The translations under genes and the position numbers were made by a program. 64,000 bases of DNA from the NCBI GenBank assembly GCA_963714875.1, contig CAVQQI010000010.1, positions 1-64,000 of the forward strand. Reading direction: 5' to 3'. The notes under the pieces are model-generated. The model had not been told where the DNA came from. It saw nothing but the letters and a program-made list of their open reading frames with translations, and did not search any database. Origin of the DNA: JBAOHV01 sp963714875. Its GTDB lineage: Bacteria > Actinomycetota > Acidimicrobiia > Acidimicrobiales > Microtrichaceae. Positions 41,563 to 49,631 of this stretch are shown piece by piece (within the stretch, counting starts at the first letter, position 1; the number at the start of each line of letters is the position of its first letter).

Positions 41563-42797
41563 CAGGTGTCCCCCTCGGGCACGCTGTAGCCGGGGCGCAC
41601 CACGACGGTCGAGGGCACCTTCGCGAACCCACGCACGTTGATCGAGTGCACCCGTTCGAGTCCATCGGGGTCGATGTCGTAGGTCGAGAACGCTCGCACC
41701 AGCTCCTCCAGCGCCACCCTGGCCTCGAGCCGGGCCAGCGATGCACCCAGGCAGAAGTGCCGACCGAAACCGAAGCTGGCCATCTGCGGCAACGGCTCGG
41801 GACGGTCCAGGTCGTAGCGATCGGGATCCGAGAACACCCGGGGATCCCGGTTGGCGGACCCCACCAGCAGGACCACTCGATCGCCCGCCGGGATCGTGTC
41901 GCCGTGCAGTTGGACGTCGGTGGCGGCGACCCTGGCGAGCAGCTGGGTGGAGGTGTCGAAGCGCAGCGTCTCCTCGACCCAGGCGGTGATGCGGGTGGGG
42001 TCGGCGAACGGCTTCGCCCGCTGGTCGGGGTGTCGCCACGCCCAGTACCAGGCGTTGGCCAACAGCTTGGTGGTGGTCTCGTTGCCCGCCACGACCATGA
42101 GGAACAGGAACCCGGTGATCTCGTCGTCGGTCAGGCGGTCGCCGTCGATCTCTGCTGCCAGCAACGCCGAGGTCAGGTCGTCGGTCGGGTTCGCCCGACG
42201 CTGGGCCAACATCTCCGCGTAGTAGACGACCAGCTCCATCGCTGCCGCCATGCCCTCTGGCGGGACGTCGTGGACGCCGGGCTCGCGATGCACCAGCAGG
42301 TCCGAGAGGCGGCGCAGCTCCGCCCGGTCGGCCATCGGTACGCCCATCATCTCCGACACCACGTCCATCGGCAGTCGACCGGCGAAGTGATCGATGAAGT
42401 CGACCGAGTCGACCTCGAGCATCTCGGCGATGTGGTCGCGGGCGATCCGACGGATGCGGGGTTCGAGCTCGGCAACCCGGCGCGGGGTGAACCCGCGGGA
42501 GACCAGGCTCCGCATGCGTCCGTGCATCGGTGGATCCATCGCCAGGAACGACATGGTGCGGTGCGCATGCGGCCCGGACGCGGCAGGATCGAGCGAGACC
42601 CCGTGACTGCTGGAGAAGCGCTCCCAGTCGCGGAACCCCTCGAGCACGTCCGCGTGGCGCGACAGCGCCCAGAAGCCCAGCTGCTCGTTGCGGTAGAGGG
42701 GTGCCTCCTCCCGCAGGCGTTCATAGGTCGGGTACGGGTCCTCGTGGATCTCGTACGCGTAGGGGTCGTAGACGACCGCATCGCTGGTCGTGGTCAC
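41562..42797 (-). CDS. Cytochrome P450 (CYP123-like position)
   Basis: The product has 411 residues from GTG 42797. The features are the bacterial class I type: I-helix FLFLMVVAGNETTTKLLANA, ExxR in EETLRFDTSTQLLARVA and haem loop FGFGRHFCLGASLARLEA with C349. The N-terminus YDPYAYEIHEDPYPTYERLREEAP is typical of CYP123/124/125-like actinobacterial enzymes. Its location next to the SDR and cyp51 equals that of CYP123 (Rv0766c), but subfamily membership is inferred from position. The two P450s probably share the ferredoxin encoded downstream. The substrate is unknown. Confidence 0.92.
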   Translation of the reverse strand: MTTTSDAVVYDPYAYEIHEDPYPTYERLREEAPLYRNEQLGFWALSRHADVLEGFRDWERFSSSHGVSLDPAASGPHAHRTMSFLAMDPPMHGRMRSLVSRGFTPRRVAELEPRIRRIARDHIAEMLEVDSVDFIDHFAGRLPMDVVSEMMGVPMADRAELRRLSDLLVHREPGVHDVPPEGMAAAMELVVYYAEMLAQRRANPTDDLTSALLAAEIDGDRLTDDEITGFLFLMVVAGNETTTKLLANAWYWAWRHPDQRAKPFADPTRITAWVEETLRFDTSTQLLARVAATDVQLHGDTIPAGDRVVLLVGSANRDPRVFSDPDRYDLDRPEPLPQMASFGFGRHFCLGASLARLEARVALEELVRAFSTYDIDPDGLERVHSINVRGFAKVPSTVVVRPGYSVPEGDT

Positions 42798-42841
42798 GTG
42801 GTGCTCGCCCTCATCGATGTGTCCCCCGGACTCTCGGTGCC

Positions 42842-43456
42842 CTAGCCCGCCACGAGCTCGACGGCCCGCGTCAGGTGACCGGGCAGATCCCGGTACGTCA
42901 TGTGCCCCATGCCCGCCTGCAACAGCGCTCCCGACAGCACGAACTCGAGCGTCGCCAGCACCGCTGCATCGGCGTCGTCGCCGAGGGCGATGGCCAGACG
43001 CCGGTGCCATTCCATGCCGATGCGGTCCCGCAGGAACTTCACGTCGGGGTCATTGGCCAGCATGGCGACCGTGCAGGCCGCGGCCAGCTCGGGCTCATCG
43101 GCGACCAGCAGCGCGAAGTCGGCCATGGCCGCGCTCACCCGGGCGACGGTCGAGCGACGACGGTCCAGCCGTGTCTCGGGCATGGCCTCGAGTCGACGCC
43201 AGAAGACCTCGGTGACCAGGTGCTCGCGGGACGTGAAGTAGGTGTACGCCGTGGCGGGAGCGACACCGGCAGCGCCGGCCACGTTGCGGACGCTCAGTCC
43301 GTCGTAGCCCCGCTGGCGCAGCTGCTCGACCGCCGCCAGGGTCAGCTTCTGCACCGTGGCGGCCTGGCGGGGCGACAGCTGCCGGCGCGTCGGCTCGGTC
43401 GACGGCGGCACCGGCGAAGCAGGAGCGACAGGAGCGACGACAGCGGAACTGGACAT
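42842..43456 (-). CDS. TetR family regulator of the cyp51 operon
   Basis: The product has 204 residues. The helix-turn-helix spans AAVEQLRQRGYDGLSVRNVAGAAGVAPATAYTYFTSREHLV (about 40-80), with the recognition helix APATAYTYF. A proline/valine-rich 28-residue leader precedes it. It heads the nine-gene minus-strand run and is divergent from the LLM oxidoreductase gene with only 55 bp between them. A palindrome overlaps its own start codon. M. tuberculosis Rv0767c is a TetR gene at the same place. It most likely represses itself and one or both divergent units. Confidence 0.92.
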   Translation of the reverse strand: MSSSAVVAPVAPASPVPPSTEPTRRQLSPRQAATVQKLTLAAVEQLRQRGYDGLSVRNVAGAAGVAPATAYTYFTSREHLVTEVFWRRLEAMPETRLDRRRSTVARVSAAMADFALLVADEPELAAACTVAMLANDPDVKFLRDRIGMEWHRRLAIALGDDADAAVLATLEFVLSGALLQAGMGHMTYRDLPGHLTRAVELVAG

Positions 43457-43467
43457 CTGTCCAGATG
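43454..43467. promoter_or_regulatory. Candidate TetR operator at the divergent promoter
   Basis: CATCTG-TC-CAGATG is a perfect 14-bp inverted repeat whose first three bases are the start codon of the TetR gene (minus strand). It lies 44 bp from the ATG of the divergent oxidoreductase. Such a position would let one dimer block both promoters. Confidence 0.55.
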
Positions 43468-43511
43468 GTTGTCCGAACGGATGCGCATGTCAAGGGATAG
43501 CGTGCGACCCC

Positions 43512-44609
43512 ATGGACGACGCAGCACCGCAGCTGAACGAGTTGGGCTTCTACACGCTGGCCGGGCACTCCGCGACGCCGCGCGACCTGATCGCCGAGGT
43601 GGTCGACGCGGAGCGCATCGGCTTGGGTTCCGCGTTCGTCTCGGAACGCTTCAACGCGAAGGACGCCTCGACCCTGTGCGGCGCTGTCGCCGCGTGCAGC
43701 GAGCGACTCGGGATCGCCACCGCGGCCACCAACCACAACACCCGCCACCCCATCATCACTGCCACCTTCGCCATGACGATGCACAAGATGACCGGCGGGC
43801 GCTTCTCCCTGGGGCTGGGCCGTGGCTTCGACATGCTGTTCGACATCATGGGCCTGCCGCCGATCACCATGGCCCAGATGGACGATGCCATCAGCCTGCA
43901 GCGACGGCTGTGGCGCGGCGAGCTGATCATGGGCCACGACGGGCCGGCGGGCAGCTACCCGATGCTGTGCCTGGATCCCGGCTTCGATGAGCACATACCG
44001 GTGCTCGTGACCGCGATCGGTGACCGGACGCTGGAGTGGGCCGGCGGTGTCGCCGACGGGGTGGTGCTGCACACCTTCTTCGCTGACGACACACTGGAAC
44101 GCTCCGTGGCCGCGGTGCGCAGGGGCGCGGAGCGGGCGGGACGCGACCCGGCCGCGGTGCGGGTGTGGTCGGTGCTGGCGACCGTCGGTGACCACCTGTC
44201 CGACGAGCTCCGGCTGAAGAAGCTCGTCGGGCGACTGGCGACGTACCTGCAGGGCTACGGCGACCTGATGGTGCGGGTCAACGGTTGGGATCCCGCAGCG
44301 CTCGCACGCTTCCGCAGCGACGAGCTCGTCGCCAACTTCAGCGGGGCGCTCGACGCCACCGGCACGACGCAGGACCTGGAGCGGGTGGCACAGCTGCTGC
44401 CCGACGAGTGGCTGTCGAGCGCTGCGACCGGCACGCCACCGGAGTGCGCCGCCACGGTGGCGGGGCAGTTCGACCTGGGCGCCGACGGCGTCATCCTGCA
44501 CGGCGCCACACCCGCCGAGCTGGAACCCGTCGTGGCCGCGTACCGTGAGCTCCGCCCCGCTGGACGCTTCGACGCGCTGGCCGCCAACCCCGGAAGCTCG
44601 CTGCCATGA
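43512..44609 (+). CDS. LLM-class F420-dependent oxidoreductase
   Basis: The product has 365 residues. It has the luciferase-like TIM barrel: ELGFYTLAGHSATPRDLIAEVVDAERIGLGSAFVSERF at the start, IATAATNHNTRHPIITATFAMTMHKMTGGRFSLGLGRGF with the NTRHP loop, VLVTAIGDRTLEWAGGVADGVVLHTF and a C-terminal LGADGVILHGATP. It resembles a group of actinobacterial LLM enzymes (TIGR03857-type, recalled) that use coenzyme F420. It probably oxidises or reduces a lipid or steroid intermediate. Its last four bases overlap the kinase gene (ATGA). Confidence 0.88.
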   Translation: MDDAAPQLNELGFYTLAGHSATPRDLIAEVVDAERIGLGSAFVSERFNAKDASTLCGAVAACSERLGIATAATNHNTRHPIITATFAMTMHKMTGGRFSLGLGRGFDMLFDIMGLPPITMAQMDDAISLQRRLWRGELIMGHDGPAGSYPMLCLDPGFDEHIPVLVTAIGDRTLEWAGGVADGVVLHTFFADDTLERSVAAVRRGAERAGRDPAAVRVWSVLATVGDHLSDELRLKKLVGRLATYLQGYGDLMVRVNGWDPAALARFRSDELVANFSGALDATGTTQDLERVAQLLPDEWLSSAATGTPPECAATVAGQFDLGADGVILHGATPAELEPVVAAYRELRPAGRFDALAANPGSSLP

Positions 44610-45691
44610 CCGACGACCCTCGCCCACCGATCCCCGACCGTCCGGAGCTGCTCGATGCCGAGTGGCTCACCGGCGCCCTGCGCTCGATCGGCCACGAGGT
44701 GCAGGTGACCGAGGTGGAGCGTGAACTGGTGGGCACCGGGCAGATGGGGGTGAGCGTGCGGCTCCGCCCGACGGTGGAGGGTTCCGAGGAGGTTCTGGCG
44801 GCGCTGCCGTCCAGCTTCGTCGCGAAGCTCCCCGGCGCGGACGAGGCGCGCCGCCCGATGGTCGCCGGCATCCACCGCACCGAGGTCGAGTTCTACCGGA
44901 GCCTCGCGCCGACGCTCACGGTGCGCACGCCGCACCTGCACCACTCGCAGATCGCGGAGGACGCGACGACCTTCGTGCTGCTGCTCGAGGACCTCGCACC
45001 CCGGGTGCAGGGCGACCAGATCCGCGGATGCAGCGTGGACGAGGCCCGTCTCGCGGTGACGAACCTGGCGGGCCTGCACGGCCCGAGGTGGTGCGACCCG
45101 ACCCTGTCCGAGATGGACTGGTTGAGCGCGATGGACGACGACGCCGGCGAGATGATCGCCTCGATCACCGCTGATGCGACCCGGACCTTCCTCGACCGCT
45201 ACGGGGATCGGATCGACGCCCGGGACCAGGAGCTGTTGGCCGCCATCCCCCCGCTGCTGGGACGCTGGATCACCGGCCGCCCGGAGCGGTTCGCGCCGCT
45301 GCACGGCGACTACCGCCTGGACAACCTGCTCTTCGGCGACGACCCCGCGGACCCGGTCGCGGCCGTCGACTGGCAGACGGTCACCCTGGGTCTGCCGGCA
45401 CGGGACCTGGCGTACTTCCTGAGCACCGGGCTGTCGCCCGAGGACCGGCGGGCCAGCGAGGGCGAGCTGGTCGAGGTGTACCACCGGGCGCTGGTCGACC
45501 AGGGCGTGCGTGGGCACTCCCTGGAGGAGTGCTTCGACGACTACCGCTTCGCCATGCTGCAGGGACCGCTGATCACCATCGTCGGCGCCGCGTACGGCGA
45601 GCCGACCGAACGTGGCGACGAGATGTTCCTGGCCATGGCGGCACGATCCGCCGAGGCCATCCGGGACCTGGGCACGATGGACATGATCTGA
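44606..45691 (+). CDS. Aminoglycoside-phosphotransferase/ecdysteroid-kinase-like small-molecule kinase
   Basis: The product has 361 residues. The APH-type catalytic loop is PLHGDYRLDNLLFGDDP (H-G-D-x-x-x-x-N) with the metal-binding DWQ shortly after (AAVDWQTVTLGLPARDLAYFLS). The N-terminal lobe has SSFVAKLPGAD with the ATP lysine and TEVEFYRSLAPTLTVRTPHLH. This matches the EcKinase/APH group often linked to acyl-CoA or steroid metabolism in actinobacteria. The product is probably a phosphorylated alcohol; antibiotic resistance should not be assumed. It is co-translated with the LLM gene. Confidence 0.88.
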   Translation: MTDDPRPPIPDRPELLDAEWLTGALRSIGHEVQVTEVERELVGTGQMGVSVRLRPTVEGSEEVLAALPSSFVAKLPGADEARRPMVAGIHRTEVEFYRSLAPTLTVRTPHLHHSQIAEDATTFVLLLEDLAPRVQGDQIRGCSVDEARLAVTNLAGLHGPRWCDPTLSEMDWLSAMDDDAGEMIASITADATRTFLDRYGDRIDARDQELLAAIPPLLGRWITGRPERFAPLHGDYRLDNLLFGDDPADPVAAVDWQTVTLGLPARDLAYFLSTGLSPEDRRASEGELVEVYHRALVDQGVRGHSLEECFDDYRFAMLQGPLITIVGAAYGEPTERGDEMFLAMAARSAEAIRDLGTMDMI

Positions 45692-45731
45692 GCCCGGCAG
45701 TGGCCGACCCCGGCACCGCGCCCACGGCTGC

Positions 45732-47648
45732 TCAGGTGAACGACTCGTAGACCTCGGCGGCGGTCGGTGCGCCGAGCAGCTGCGTTCGGCTGAGCTCGGA
45801 GTACGGACCGCCGGCGTCGATCAGCTGCGCATGGGTGCCGCGCTCGACGATACGACCGCCGTCGATCACCAGGATCTCATCCGCGTCGCGCACCGTCGCC
45901 AGGCGATGGGCGATCACCAGCGAGGTGCGCCCCACCAGCGCCTGGGACAGCGCCATCTGGACCTTCGCCTCGGACTCGGAGTCCAGGTGCGCCGTGGCCT
46001 CGTCGAGCACCATCACCGACGGGTCCTTGAGCAACAGCCGAGCGATCGCGAGTCGCTGCTTCTCGCCGCCGGACAACCGGTGGCCACGGTCGCCGACGAG
46101 CGTGTCCAGGCCGTCGGGCAGGGCCTCGATCAGGTCCCAGACCTGCGCGGCACGCAGCGCGTCGACGAGCTCGGACTCCGTGGCGTCGGGCTTCGCGTAC
46201 AGCAGGTTGGCCCGGAGGGTGTCGTGGAACAGGTGGGCGTCCTGGGAGACGACACCGACGCTGTCTCGGACGGACTGGAGCGTGGCGGTGCGCACGTCGG
46301 TCTCGGCCAGGCGCACCGCGCCGCTGGTCGCGTCGTACAGGCGGGACACCAAACTGGCGATGGTGGTCTTGCCGGCGCCGGACGGGCCCACGAGTGCGAC
46401 CATCTTGCCGGGTTCCACACGGAACGACAGGTCGTGCAGCAGCATCTGCCCCGGCTCGGAGCTGAGGCGGTCGGCATCGACGGACTCCAGCGACGCCAGC
46501 GACACCTCGGCAGCCGACGGGTAGCGGAACGCCACCGAGTCGAACTCGATCGACGTGGGCCCGGCGGGCAGGGGCACGGCATCCTCGGCCTCGGAGATGG
46601 CCGGCTGGAGATCCAGCACCTCGAAGACCCGCTCGAAGCTCACCAGCGTCGTCATCACGTCGACCTGGACGTTGGACAGCGACGTGATCGGTCCGTAGAG
46701 CCGGTTGAGGTACGCCGTCAGCGCGACCAGCGTGCCGACCGCCAGCGTGCCGTTCACCACGAACACCCCACCGACCCCGTAGACCAGCGCGGTCGCCAGC
46801 GACGCGACCAGCGCGAGCGCGACCATGACCACGGTGGAGTACATCGTGGTGGTCACCCCGATGTCACGGACCCGTGCTGCACGGCCGGCGAAGGTCGCCG
46901 ACTCCTCGCTCGGGCGTCCGAACAGCTTCACCAGCAGCGCTCCCGAGACGTTGAAGCGCTCGGTCATGGTCTGGCCCATCGCCGCGTCCAGCTGGTAGCG
47001 CTCCCGGGTGATCTGGGACAGCTTCGGCGCCAACCACCGTGCGGGCAGCAGGAACAGCGGCAACAGCACCAACGCCATCAGGGTGATCTGCCACGACAGG
47101 AACAGCATGGCCACCAGGGTGGCGATCAGGGTCGCCGCACTTCCCACGACGTTGGACAGCGTCGAGGTGAAGGCCTGCTGGGCGCCGATGACGTCGGAGT
47201 TGAGCCGCGACACCAGCGACCCTGTCTGGGTCCGGGTGAAGAACGCGACGGGTTGACGCTGGACGTGGTCGAACACCCGGGTGCGCAGGTCGAAGATGAG
47301 CCCCTCACCGATGCGGGCCGAGAACCACCGCTGGGTGAGCGAGATGAGCGCACCGGCGATCGCCAGACCGACCAGGGCGGCGGCCAGTGCGACCACGAGC
47401 GAGGTCCGCTCGTCCGCGATGCCGACGTCGATGATCTCCCTGTAGATGAGCGGCACGGTGGCGCCCAGCCCCGCCTCGAGCAGGATCAGCGAGATGAACA
47501 CGATGAGCCGACCGCGATATGGCTGGGCGAACCCTCCGATCCGGCGCAGGGTTCCCGGCGCCAGCTGCTGACGGGTGACGGACTTGTCGCGTGACAGCGA
47601 GCGGACTGCACCGAACGCCGGTCCTCCGTGTCCTCCTGGCATCGACAT
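45732..47648 (-). CDS. ABC exporter, fused membrane and ATPase domains
   Basis: The product has 638 residues. Residues about 45-335 form a six-helix type I exporter domain (LIVFISLILLEAGLGATVPLIY onward). The nucleotide-binding domain has Walker A GPSGAGKTT, Q-loop VSQDAHLF, signature LSGGEKQRLAIARLLL, Walker B VMVLDEATAHLDS and the H-loop IAHRLATV. It works as a homodimer or heterodimer to export lipids, peptides or drugs. A region between the membrane and ATPase domains (SAAEVSLASLESVDADRLSSEPG) is an insert after the A-loop. It is convergent with the kinase gene; an MFS gene lies 83 bp upstream. Confidence 0.93.
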   Translation of the reverse strand: MSMPGGHGGPAFGAVRSLSRDKSVTRQQLAPGTLRRIGGFAQPYRGRLIVFISLILLEAGLGATVPLIYREIIDVGIADERTSLVVALAAALVGLAIAGALISLTQRWFSARIGEGLIFDLRTRVFDHVQRQPVAFFTRTQTGSLVSRLNSDVIGAQQAFTSTLSNVVGSAATLIATLVAMLFLSWQITLMALVLLPLFLLPARWLAPKLSQITRERYQLDAAMGQTMTERFNVSGALLVKLFGRPSEESATFAGRAARVRDIGVTTTMYSTVVMVALALVASLATALVYGVGGVFVVNGTLAVGTLVALTAYLNRLYGPITSLSNVQVDVMTTLVSFERVFEVLDLQPAISEAEDAVPLPAGPTSIEFDSVAFRYPSAAEVSLASLESVDADRLSSEPGQMLLHDLSFRVEPGKMVALVGPSGAGKTTIASLVSRLYDATSGAVRLAETDVRTATLQSVRDSVGVVSQDAHLFHDTLRANLLYAKPDATESELVDALRAAQVWDLIEALPDGLDTLVGDRGHRLSGGEKQRLAIARLLLKDPSVMVLDEATAHLDSESEAKVQMALSQALVGRTSLVIAHRLATVRDADEILVIDGGRIVERGTHAQLIDAGGPYSELSRTQLLGAPTAAEVYESFT

Positions 47649-47731
47649 CTACAGCTCACCTCTCGTGCCGGCGCCGGACGCGACCGGATGTAGTGCGGGG
47701 GTGGGAACACCCCTCGGGGTGTCGGGAGTCC

Positions 47732-49045
47732 TCATCGGACCGCGACCAGCGGCCCCGCTGCGTGCGGGTCCTCGACCGTTTCGACCGCGTCGACCATCTC
47801 GGGCTGCGTGACGACCTCGGGCCGGTCATCGACCCCGTCTCGCCGGGCGACGGTCACGCCCCACAGACCGGCGCCGACGCACGCGAGCGCGCCCAGCCCG
47901 ATGGCGTAGCGCGCGCCCAGGCCCTCCGCGACCCAGCCGACGAGTGGACCGCCGATGGGGGTGCTGCCCAGGAAGACCATGGCCTGGAGCGCCAGCACAC
48001 GCCCTCGCATCGCCGGCTCGGCCTCGGTCTGCACCAGTGCGGTCGAGGCGGTCATGAAGGCGATGCTCGCGATGCCGATCAGCGGTCCGACGACGAAGGC
48101 GACCGTCTGGTTCGGCGCCACGGCCAGCATCGCCATCGACGCACCGAAACCGATGGCGGTCAGCCCGACACGCCGCACCGTGGTGGTCGTACGTCGAGCC
48201 ACGGCGAGTGCGCCCACCAGTGAGCCCAGGCTGAGCACCGAGAACAACAGGGTGAAGGTGGTGTCGGTGCCGCCCAGGTCCTGGGTGACGAACAGCGGGA
48301 TGACGACCTGGAAGTTGAACGCCAGGGTGCCGATGACCGCCATCATCACCAGCGGGATGAACAGCTGGGGCACGCTGCGGGCGTAGCGCAGCCCGGCTCG
48401 GACCTGACCCTTGGCACGAGCGACCAACGGCGCCGGACGCAGCTCGTCGGTGCGCATCATCAACAGGCCGACCAGGACCGCGACGTAGGACAACCCGTCG
48501 ATCAGGAACGTCCAGCCGAAGCCGACGGTCATCACCAGCAGACCTGCCAGCGCAGGCCCGATCACACGGGACCCGGTCATGAGCGCGCTGTTCAGGCTGA
48601 CCGCGTTGTTGACGTGGGTGACGGGCACCATCTCGACGACGAACGACCGACGGGTGGGGTTGTCGAACGCCGTCAGCACGCCACCGGCGAGGGCCACTGC
48701 GTAGACCGCTGCCAGCGGCGGGGACCCGGCGAAGGCCAGACCGGCCATCACGAAGCTCTGGAGCATGGCCAGGCCCTGCACGATCACCAGGAGCCTGCGC
48801 TTGTCGGATCGATCGGCGACGACGCCGGCCCAGGCACCCAACAACAGCACGGGGCCGAAGTGCGCGGCGGCCAGGAACCCGAGCGCGACACCGCTGTTGG
48901 TCAGGTGCAGCACCAGCAGGGTCTGGGCGACCATCGACATCCAGGTACCGGTCTGGCTGATGATCTGGCCGCCGAAGAACAGCCGGAAGTTCCGGATGCG
49001 CATCGAGGCGAAGGTCTCGCCGGTCAGGAGCCTGAGCCGGGTCAT
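47732..49045 (-). CDS. MFS transporter (EntS-like, MFS_3)
   Basis: The product has 437 residues from ATG 49045, overlapping the marR stop (ATGA). Twelve membrane segments are readable. RNFRLFFGGQIISQTGTWMSMVAQTLLVL and AGVVADRSDKRRLLVIVQ (motif A) and TAFDNPTRRSFVVEMVP are hallmarks of the EntS/DUF894-type family of exporters. The acidic C-terminal tail is cytosolic. Given its MarR partner, it likely exports a toxic or signalling small molecule, which may also be the regulator ligand. Confidence 0.92.
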   Translation of the reverse strand: MTRLRLLTGETFASMRIRNFRLFFGGQIISQTGTWMSMVAQTLLVLHLTNSGVALGFLAAAHFGPVLLLGAWAGVVADRSDKRRLLVIVQGLAMLQSFVMAGLAFAGSPPLAAVYAVALAGGVLTAFDNPTRRSFVVEMVPVTHVNNAVSLNSALMTGSRVIGPALAGLLVMTVGFGWTFLIDGLSYVAVLVGLLMMRTDELRPAPLVARAKGQVRAGLRYARSVPQLFIPLVMMAVIGTLAFNFQVVIPLFVTQDLGGTDTTFTLLFSVLSLGSLVGALAVARRTTTTVRRVGLTAIGFGASMAMLAVAPNQTVAFVVGPLIGIASIAFMTASTALVQTEAEPAMRGRVLALQAMVFLGSTPIGGPLVGWVAEGLGARYAIGLGALACVGAGLWGVTVARRDGVDDRPEVVTQPEMVDAVETVEDPHAAGPLVAVR

Positions 49046-49545
49046 GGACGCTCCGGTGGTTCGTCGACCAACTCGGGACCGCGGTCGATCCTCAGCAGTT
49101 CGTCGATGATCTCGCCGGCCCGCGCCAACACCTGCAGATCCTCGCGGTCGAGCCCGGCCATGCGCCCGGCCAACCAGGCGTTCTTGCGCTCCCTCGAGCG
49201 GGCCAGCAGCTCCTCGCCCGCTGCGGAGGTGGCGACGCGACACACGCGCCCGTCGTCGGGATCGGCGATGCGCTCCACCAGGTCGTCCTGCTCCAGGCGA
49301 CCGACGATCTTGGTCACCGTCGGTGGCGCGACACCTTCGAGTTCGGCCAGGGCGCCCATGGTCAACGGGCCATGGACGTGGACCATGGCGAGCGCCGAGT
49401 GCAGGCTGGGCGTCAGGTTGGCATCGGACTCCGCTCGCAGCCGCCGGGCGAGCCGGGTGGTGCTGAGACGGAGTTGCGCCGCGAGCCGGGCCACCTCGTC
49501 AGGAAGCTGGACGGTGGGTTCCGAGGAGGGGGACGGCTGCGGCAC
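49042..49545 (-). CDS. MarR family transcriptional regulator
   Basis: The product has 167 residues, starting at GTG 49545. The winged helix spans LTMGALAELEGVAPPTVTKIVGRLEQDDLVERIADPDDGRVCRVATS (about 60-107), with the wing DPDDGR typical of MarR. Flanking helices form the dimer interface. It is the first gene of a two-gene operon with the MFS exporter, and a 28-bp dyad lies just upstream. Confidence 0.94.
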   Translation of the reverse strand: MPQPSPSSEPTVQLPDEVARLAAQLRLSTTRLARRLRAESDANLTPSLHSALAMVHVHGPLTMGALAELEGVAPPTVTKIVGRLEQDDLVERIADPDDGRVCRVATSAAGEELLARSRERKNAWLAGRMAGLDREDLQVLARAGEIIDELLRIDRGPELVDEPPERP

Positions 49546-49553
49546 GTCAGATA

Positions 49554-49581
49554 CTTTACCTTACTAATTAGTTTGGTGAAG
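49554..49581. promoter_or_regulatory. Candidate MarR operator, AT-rich dyad
   Basis: A 28-bp dyad is centred at 49567/49568. The inner ACTAATTAGT (49563-49572) is perfect, and outer arms CTTTACC (49554-49560) and GGTGAAG (49575-49581) pair with one mismatch; three pairs in total are mismatched. It begins 9 bp upstream of the marR start and is one of the few AT-rich stretches in the window, so it probably also contains the promoter. Confidence 0.7.
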
Positions 49582-49631
49582 CACTTGTGACCGATGACGC
49601 TCCGGCCCCGGTACGCGGCGCGAACGCCGGC

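Noticed and set aside
44606..45691. Aminoglycoside resistance gene
   Set aside because: The APH-type fold is shared by many metabolic kinases, and its coupling to an LLM oxidoreductase points to metabolism.
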